A stretch of DNA of 64,000 nucleotides, taken from Micromonospora humi (GTDB lineage Bacteria > Actinomycetota > Actinomycetes > Mycobacteriales > Micromonosporaceae). The stretch's first letter is position 1. Every line of letters starts with the position of its first letter. The translations under genes and the position numbers were made by a program. Location of the stretch: contig NZ_FMDM01000004.1 in NCBI RefSeq assembly GCF_900090105.1, positions 248,001 through 312,000 of the forward strand. The letters are read 5' to 3'. Shown here in pieces: positions 58,092 to 64,000 of this stretch. The notes below the pieces were generated by a model. The model ran no database searches and was not told where the DNA came from. It saw only the letters and a list, made by a program, of their open reading frames with translations.

Positions 58092-58685
58092 TCAGGCGGG
58101 CGCGACGGCCCGCGAGCGCCGCATGGTGAGCACGTACTCGACAAGCGAGATCAGCACGTGCTTCGTCGACTCCCGGTTACGGGCGTCGCAGGGCACCACC
58201 GGCACGTCGCGGGAGATCGCCAGCGCGTCCCGGACGTCCTGCGGGTCGTGGTACTGCATGCCGTCGAAGCAGTTGATGGCCACCAGGTACGGCAGCCGCC
58301 GGTGCTCGAAGAAGTCGATGGCGGCGAAGCAGTCGGCGAGCCGGCGGGTGTCGACCATCACCACCGCGCCGATCGCTCCCCGGACGAGCTCGTCCCACAT
58401 GAACCAGAACCGCGTCTGACCCGGCGTACCGAAGAGGTACAGGATCAGGTCACGGTCGATCGAGATACGACCGAAGTCCATCGCCACCGTGGTCGTCGTC
58501 TTGCCCGGCACCTGCCGGGTGTCGTCGACGCCCACGCCGGCGGAGGTCATGATCGCCTCCGTGGTCAGCGGCGTGATCTCCGAGACCGAGCCGACCAGCG
58601 TCGTCTTGCCGACGCCGAAACCACCGGCGATTACGATCTTCGCCGACGTCACGCGTCCGCTCGGCACCGGCGGCCGGTGCGACAT
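58092..58685 (-). CDS. Conservon small GTPase (CvnD-like)
   Basis: 197 aa Ras-like GTPase of the MglA/CvnD group. P-loop IAGGFGVGKTTLVGSV, switch region ending GTPGQTRFWFMWDEL (G3), and guanine-recognition variant NCFDG in place of NKxD. Acts as the switch of a membrane-associated conservon that links a sensor kinase to unknown effectors. The start ATG at 58685 is one base after the DUF742 stop; ATG at 58706 would overlap it. Last gene of the conservon, followed by a strong terminator. Confidence 0.93.
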   Translation of the reverse strand: MSHRPPVPSGRVTSAKIVIAGGFGVGKTTLVGSVSEITPLTTEAIMTSAGVGVDDTRQVPGKTTTTVAMDFGRISIDRDLILYLFGTPGQTRFWFMWDELVRGAIGAVVMVDTRRLADCFAAIDFFEHRRLPYLVAINCFDGMQYHDPQDVRDALAISRDVPVVPCDARNRESTKHVLISLVEYVLTMRRSRAVAPA

Positions 58686-58686
58686 G

Positions 58687-59064
58687 TCAGAGCCTGCGAA
58701 GTCCACTCAGCACCCTCTCCAGCAATTCAGTGCCCACCGCGTCGTCGGAGTCGTCCAGAATGGTCGGCTCGTGGACCGCGACCAGGCCATCCGTCGCCAT
58801 GTCGGCGATGAGCACCCGGGCCACGCCGAGCGGAAGCTGCATCCGCGCCGCGATCTCGGCGAGCGACTGCACACGTCCGTCACACAACGCGGCGATGTAC
58901 TGGTGTTCACGGCCTTGGCCACCGTTGCCAGTGGCCACCGCTCGGCCGCGCACCGTCGTCTCGACGAGCGCCTCCAGGGCGATGTCGAGCCGAGGACGGG
59001 TACGACCACGGGTCACGGCGTACGGCCGGACCAACGCTCCGGTTGGTTCGTCACGATCCACCAT
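58687..59064 (-). CDS. Conservon DUF742 protein (CvnC-like)
   Basis: 125 aa winged-helix-like DUF742: ALVRPYAVTRGRTRP at the N-terminus is the family signature, then LEALVETT, and LAEIAARMQLPLGVARVLIADMATDGLV is the helix-turn-helix-like part. In conservons it binds the GTPase and roadblock partners. ATG at 59064 chosen, with GGGAGG upstream; a GTG ten codons earlier is possible. Gap of 100 bases to the roadblock gene. Confidence 0.92.
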   Translation of the reverse strand: MVDRDEPTGALVRPYAVTRGRTRPRLDIALEALVETTVRGRAVATGNGGQGREHQYIAALCDGRVQSLAEIAARMQLPLGVARVLIADMATDGLVAVHEPTILDDSDDAVGTELLERVLSGLRRL

Positions 59065-59164
59065 GTCGCCGCTCACCTCCCTCGTACCCGACACCGGCTC
59101 GCCCCGGTGACACCCGTCGCTGTCGTTGTTGTTCCCGCTCCTGACCCACCGGCCAGCGCGTCAT

Positions 59165-59569
59165 TCAGCCCATCATCCCCACAGCCGTACGCGGCTGCGG
59201 AGTCAGGGCGTCTCCCACCCGGTCGACGAGCAGAGCCATCTCGTACCCGACCTGGCCCACGTCGCAGCTGCGCGCCGCGAGCACCGCGAACGACGAGCCG
59301 TCGGAGATGGACATCAGGAACAGGAAACCGTTGTCCATCTCGACGACTGTCTGCAGCACCGCCCCGCCCTCGAAGCAACGCGCCGCGCCCTGGGTCAGGC
59401 TGACCAGGCCGGAGGCGATCGCCGCGAGCTGGTCGGCGCGGTCCCGCGGAAGGTCACGCGACGAGGCGAGAAGCAGGCCGTCGGCCGAGACCGCGACCGC
59501 GTGCGCCACGCCGGGCACCCGGTCGGCGAAGTTGGCGAGCAGCCATCCGAGATCCTGCGTAGTAGTCAT
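59165..59569 (-). CDS. Conservon roadblock/LC7 protein (CvnB-like)
   Basis: 134 aa Roadblock/LC7 domain: [30 protein letters not shown], then [22 protein letters not shown] and [24 protein letters not shown]. Such proteins act as GTPase-activating partners of MglA-type GTPases. ATG at 59569 overlaps the true stop of the sensor kinase (ATGA at 59566-59569). This overlap shows in which frame the kinase is meant to end. Confidence 0.94.
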   Translation of the reverse strand: MTTTQDLGWLLANFADRVPGVAHAVAVSADGLLLASSRDLPRDRADQLAAIASGLVSLTQGAARCFEGGAVLQTVVEMDNGFLFLMSISDGSSFAVLAARSCDVGQVGYEMALLVDRVGDALTPQPRTAVGMMG

Positions 59570-62500
59570 CCTTGTTGCTCCTTCTGCCCGCTCCCGGCCA
59601 CCGGGCCTGAGCCAGACTGCGAGGACTGCTGCCCGGCCGGAGTGCCCTCCGGGCCGGTCGTGTTGCTGTCGGTCGGGTGGTTACGCCCCCGCTGGACCCC
59701 CCGATGGTAGGCCGAGAGCAGACCCCGGACGGCCTCCGGCGTCCGCCGCTGAACCGCCGGCGACGGCTTGTCGATGCTGCCCGGCACGAGCTGCGCCATC
59801 GGCGTCCGCTTGGGCAGGCCCTTCTGGGTGGTCTCCGCGACCGGGACCTCGGTGGCCGCCGAGGCGGCCCGCCACCCGTCGTCCGCCGCGGTCTGCCACG
59901 GCGACGACTGCTGCGGCGCCGTCGGCTGCCGGGTGGGCAACCCCCCCGGCGTACGCGGGACGGCCGTTCCCGTTCGCCGCCCGGCTGTCCCGCGGTGTTC
60001 CGCCGGCCGTCGGGGTCTGTGCCATCGGTGTGTTACCTGTCGTTGCGGGTGTCGCCTGTGGCACGGGCCGACCGGCGGTGTCCACCTTGGCGAACTGCTG
60101 GGTCGCGGCGCCGTTCGCCGGGGCCGCCGGGGTCGGTGCCGGCGCCGCCGCCTCCTCGTTCGGCCCTGGCCGGCGGGTGCGGAACCAGGCCGACTCGAGC
60201 TCCCGGAAGATCGGCAGTTCCATCGTCTCGTCCGCGTACCGCTGGCGGTTACCGGCCTGCTGCGGCGCGACCTGCCGCGGCGCGGGGACCGGTGCCGACG
60301 GCGTGGCCGGTGGCTCTGCGGTGGGCTGCTGCGACGCGGCCGACGGGGTCTCGGAACGCGGGACCCGCGGCAGTTCGGCGGTCATGTCCAGGCCGCTGGT
60401 CCGTCGCTCCGGCACGGCGGGAGCCGGGGTCGGGGCGGCGACCGGCGGCCAGACCGGCGGCGCGCCCACGTGCGGCGCGGGTGCCGGACGCGACGGCGGC
60501 TGGTCGGCAGGCGGTGCGGAGACCGGGTGGCCGTCGGCCGTCCGGCCGGAGACCGGACGGGTCGGGAGCGGGGTGCCGGAGACCGGCGCCGCGGACACCG
60601 GCCGGGTCGGGAGCGGAGTGCCCGAGACCGGCGCGGCTGACACGGGACGGCCCGAGTAGGGGTCGTCCGACGCCGGGCGGCCGGAGTATCCGTCGCCCGA
60701 GACCGGGCGGCCGGAGTAGGGGTCGCCCTGGTACGGGTCGCCCGAGACCGGGTGGCCGGAGACCGGGGCGGCCGACACCGGACGGCCGGCGAACGGGTGG
60801 CCGGCGGCCGGGGCGCCGGAGACCGGCGGCAGCGGCGGCGCCGACACCGGCGGGATCGGCGGGGCGGAGACCGGCGGCGGGTTGTAGGGCCGCGCCTCGG
60901 GGCTGCTGGGCAGCTGCCGCGGGATCGCCGGCTGCTGGCCGCTGACGGCCGGGTCGCCGTCGCCCGGGTTACGCCGCTGGGGCAGCGGGTCGACCCGCTG
61001 GCCGTTCTCCGGCCGCGGCGGGTAGCCGTCGCCGGCACTCGCGTTGGCCCCGGTCAGGTCGGACCAGGCCGGCATGGCGCGACCGGCGTTGGCCGGGGTG
61101 CCGGCGCCGTTGCGGTGGCCCGGGTCGAAGGACCGGCCGCCGAGCGTCACCTGGTTGCCGGAGGCGCCGGGGTGCGGTGCCGGCGGCGGGGTGTGCGGTC
61201 CGTTGCCGAGCGCGGCCAGCGCGCCGAAGGCGGGTGCGGGACCGGTGCCGAAGGCCGGCGCCGGGCCGGCGCCGAAGGCGGGTGCGGGGCTCGCGCCGAA
61301 GGCCGGCACCGGGCCACCCTGCTGCGGGCCGGCGGCCGGGAGCGCCGGTGCCGGCTGCCCGCGCCCGGCGAGGGCGCGCGGCACCAGGACCGTGGTGGGC
61401 AGCGTGACGTCGGCGACGGTGCCCCGGTCGGCGGCGGGCCGCAGCTCGACCTTGACACCGTGCCGGGCCGCCAGCCGGGCGACCACGACGAGACCCATCA
61501 TCCGGGAGACCGCCACGTCCACCTGCGGCGGCGTGGCGAGTCGCTCGTTGAGGTCGTGGAGCTGGTCGGCGCTGATGCCGATGCCGCGGTCCTCGACGTA
61601 GAGCGAGGCGCGGTCGCCGACCCGGCGGGCCTCCACCATGACGTGCGAGTCCGGCGGGGAGAACGCGGTGGCGTTGTCGAACAGCTCGGCGACCAGGTGC
61701 ACCAGGTCGTTGACCGCGTGCGCGGCGACCTCGATGTCGCGGTCGATGACGCCGAACTCGATCCGGGTGTAGTGCTCGACCTCGGACTGGGCGGCGCGGA
61801 GAACGTCGATCAGCGCCGCCGGCTCGCGCTGCACGCGGGTGGAGTCCGCGCCGGCGAGGACCAGCAGGTTCTCGTCGTTCCGGCGCATCCGGGTGGCCAG
61901 GTGGTCGAGCTGGAACAGCTCGGCCAGCCGGTCCGGGTCCTCCTCGCCGCGCTCCAACCGGTCGAGGTGACCGATCAGGCGGTCGACCAGGATCTGCGAG
62001 CGGCGGGCCAGGTTGACGAACATGGTCGCGACGGACGCGCGGAGCGCGGCCTGCTCGGCCGCGGTCCGGACCGCTTCCAGGTGGACGGCGTTGAACGCCT
62101 CGGTCACCTGGCCGAACTCGTCCTTGCTGCGCACCGGCAGCGGCTCGGCGATCTGGTTGGCGAGCTGCACCGGGGAGAGCTGGCCGGTCACCTGCGGGTC
62201 GCGCAGTCGGGCCACCGCCTGCGGCAGGCCGTACTGGGCCACCGAGAGGGCGCCCTGGCGCAGGTCGCGCAGCGAGCGGGCCATCGAGCGGGCGACCAGG
62301 TAGGCGAAGAGGATGGCCAGCAGCAGCATGGTGAGCAGCAGGCCGGTCGTGAGGAACACCTGGCGCTGGGTGTCCGAGCGCAGCTCGTCGGCCTGCCGGA
62401 CCACGTTGCCGTCCAGCCGGGACTCGACCGTGCGGAGCAGCTTGGCGTTGCCGACCATGGCCTGGTCCCACTGGTCGGGACCGAACGGCGCGCCCCGCAT

Positions 62501-63355
62501 GGAGCCGCTGTTGTTGGCCCGCATGAAGCCGGAGAGGTTCTCCGCCTTGCGCAGGTCGGGCCCCTCGACGGTCTGGTCGAAGAACTCGGAGTCGGCCGGG
62601 GTGGCGACGGACCGGAAGGTCGCGAGTGCCTGGTCCAGGGCGGTGCCGCTGGCGATGAACTGCTCGCGCAGCGCGGGACTGTACTGCCCCTGGGTGAGCG
62701 CCTGGTGCACGACCACCCGGCGCTGGGCCAGGTATTCCTTCTGCCGGGCCACCGCGGCGGCGGCACGCATCCGGTCGCTCAGGTCGTTGTCGCCGGCGAG
62801 CTGGGTGGTCGAGTCGCGGATCGACAGGAGGTCTTCGATCAGGCTGTCGTACACCTTCTTGGCGTCGTCGATCTTCAGCTTGCCGTTCAGCACCTGGCTG
62901 CGGGTGGCGGGCAGGTCCTTGAGCTGGTCGTCGATCTCGTTCAGCCGGACCTCGAAGTTGCGCGGCAGGTCGTTGAGCTCGCCGCGCTGCCGCGAGTAGG
63001 GCGCCTTCGCCTGGTCCACCCGCTGGTTGGCCCGGTTGAAGGCCTCCTGGTACTGCGCCCGGGTCTGGATCTCCTTGGCGCCGAGGAAGAGCACCGAGCC
63101 GGCCCGCTCGTCCTGCATCGTGTCGGCCAGGTCACCCGAGTAGCCGATCAGGCTGGCCAGGTCGCCGGCCCGGTTGGCACTGTTGAGTGTCTCCAGGTTC
63201 TCGACCAGACCGCTGGTGCCCACCACGACCGTGGCGATGGTCGGCACGATCATGATCAGACCGAGCTTGGACCAGATCGGCATGTCGCGCAGCCGGCTCG
63301 CCGGCCGGCTCAGCCGCGACAGGAAGGAGCCCGCCGTCGTTGGCCGTTTGCTCAC
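59566..63355 (-). CDS. Conservon sensor histidine kinase (CvnA-like), frameshifted near 3' end
   Basis: Membrane kinase of the nitrate-sensor (NIT) type. Helix 1 at about 27-49, extracytoplasmic NIT domain (60-335), helix 2 (339-361), HAMP (about 362-435), dimerisation helix [20 protein letters not shown], and ATPase [13 protein letters not shown] with DRGIGI. A long Pro-rich tail (690-1150) has PVSxxP and APAFG tandem repeats. In the upstream frame the product is 1224 aa, ending at 59681 in an Ala/Gly-rich tail. The frame overlapping cvnB ends at 59566 and encodes [15 protein letters not shown] and [17 protein letters not shown]7 run at 59941-59947 joins the frames: six G on the coding strand would restore a protein of about 1262 aa. 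Confidence 0.88.
59941..59947 (-). other. Homopolymer G7 at kinase frameshift
   Basis: Seven C on the plus strand (seven G in the coding strand) at the exact place where the kinase frame and the cvnB-coupled C-terminal frame meet. Removing one G reads [20 protein letters not shown]. Sequencing error, slippage, or phase variation cannot be told apart here. Confidence 0.8.
60540..60790 (-). repeat. Tandem Pro-Val-Ser repeats in conservon kinase tail
   Basis: Imperfect repeats encoding [15 protein letters not shown] (two near-identical 45-bp copies at about 60550-60640) and [14 protein letters not shown] units (about 60650-60760). Part of the disordered tail; such DNA repeats can vary in copy number. 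Confidence 0.7.
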
Positions 63356-63547
63356 GTCACCGCCCTCGCAAAACCGCGTCCGACGTCACCTGAGGGCAAC
63401 GCCGAGCGACCGACCCGGCGGGTCGGACCTCCGAGATTCCATCACGCCGCCTCGCAAAGAGAAAGCCCAGGTTGTCCCTCGCCGGAGGTGTGATGAGATG
63501 TTGATGCAATTTGATAGCAATCCGTCTGGCCGGAGTCACTGAAGGTA

Positions 63548-64000
63548 ATGGAACATCCGCACCGCGTCGTCCTCCTCGCCGGACCCTCCGGCTCGGGAAA
63601 GTCGTACATAGCACAGCGAACCGGACTCCCGGTGTTGTGCCTGGACGACTTCTACAAGGACGGCGATGACCCTACGTGTCCCCGCCGAAACGGACAGGTC
63701 GACTGGGAGTCCCCCTCGTCCTGGGACGCGGACACGGCGGTGGAAACAATTGCCCGATTGGCCCGGGAGGGCAAGGCCGAAGTGCCGGTTTATGCGATCG
63801 GCGCGGACCGGAGGGTGGCCACCCGGCCATTCGACGTCGACGGATCGCCAATCTTCGTCGCCGAAGGGATCTTCGCCGCCGAGATCGTCGCCGAGTGCCG
63901 GCGCCGCGGCCTGCTCGCCGGGGCGTACGCGCTGCGCCGCCCGCGCGGCGCCACCTTCCTGCGCCGGCTCGCCCGCGACCTCGCCGAACAGCGCAAGGCG
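63548..64000 (+). CDS. P-loop uridine-kinase-like protein, 3' end beyond window
   Basis: 151 residues visible, frame open at the window end. P-loop LLAGPSGSGKSYIA at residues 9-22, then CLDDFYKDGDDP (the DDFY motif of uridine/phosphoribulokinases), DWESPSSWDAD and FVAEGIFAAEIV (Walker B/lid region). It should phosphorylate a nucleoside or related small molecule. ATG at 63548 has GAAGG close upstream. Divergent from the conservon kinase; the 190-base gap holds both promoters and nothing else recognisable. Confidence 0.85.
   Translation, partial: MEHPHRVVLLAGPSGSGKSYIAQRTGLPVLCLDDFYKDGDDPTCPRRNGQVDWESPSSWDADTAVETIARLAREGKAEVPVYAIGADRRVATRPFDVDGSPIFVAEGIFAAEIVAECRRRGLLAGAYALRRPRGATFLRRLARDLAEQRKA

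Noticed and set aside
59681..59940. Ala/Gly-rich C-terminus of the conservon kinase in the upstream frame
   Set aside because: The sequence is shadow-like, while the alternative frame encodes a conserved module and overlaps cvnB by ATGA.
60540..60790. CRISPR-like regular repeats
   Set aside because: They are in-frame coding repeats of a Pro-rich protein tail, with no unique spacers and no cas genes.

Overview
This 64 kb window looks like chromosomal core DNA of a high-GC actinomycete, most likely Micromonosporaceae (Micromonospora-like). Support: overall base composition near 73-75% G+C, frequent GTG starts, an AccA-type biotin carboxylase/BCCP with a separate epsilon subunit, a four-gene conservon (sensor kinase, roadblock, DUF742, GTPase), two membrane Ser/Thr kinases, and a type VII-secretion-associated protease. 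I could run no database search, so family names rest on motifs and recalled homologues.

Layout. 1-12 kb: the 5' part of a Ser/Thr kinase, then accE, a three-gene type VII-secretion-like cassette, maf, an O-methyltransferase, an MFS carrier, an ABC exporter with its PadR regulator, and accA. The cassette sits between accE and maf. A sharply lower-GC block of about 1.5 kb (roughly 2950-4500) spans the junction of its last two genes. 12-21 kb: a GuaB1-type enzyme and three regulator/transporter units (TetR with a DoxX-like protein, MarR with a DHA2 MFS pump, MarR with a heterodimeric ABC exporter), two with clear palindromic operators. 21-27.5 kb: a short threonyl-tRNA synthetase lacking its editing domains, preceded by a leader peptide with three consecutive Thr codons and a terminator hairpin; an excalibur protein; DedA, DUF998 and PhzF proteins; an LpdA-type flavoprotein.

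27.5-36 kb: a gamma-glutamylcyclotransferase-fold protein, a GNAT, a four-gene minus-strand run, a DUF4349 lipoprotein, an M20 amidohydrolase with a palindrome-rich leader, and a B12-domain-less acyl-CoA mutase. 36-45 kb: a second Ser/Thr kinase and nucleoside/sugar metabolism (phosphohexomutase, upp, deoC, and a coupled pair of aldehyde dehydrogenases of which the second lacks the catalytic half). 44.6-52 kb: a BlaI/M56 pair followed by a complete cydABDC cluster. 53-63.4 kb: two acidic or proline-rich proteins, one resembling a domesticated IS110 transposase N-terminus, a lipoprotein solute-binding protein, and the conservon. The conservon kinase is split by a frameshift in a G7 tract. The window ends inside a P-loop nucleoside-kinase-like gene.

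The most unusual items are: (1) a family of ~60 bp palindromic elements with two GGGGCCCC cores, each placed with one end exactly on a stop codon; (2) the Thr attenuator on the editing-less ThrRS; (3) the G7 frameshift in the conservon kinase; (4) a C-terminal module shared by that kinase and the IS110-derived neighbour; (5) the low-GC block exchanged across a putative substrate/protease gene pair. I saw no CRISPR array, tRNA, rRNA, intact insertion sequence or attachment site.
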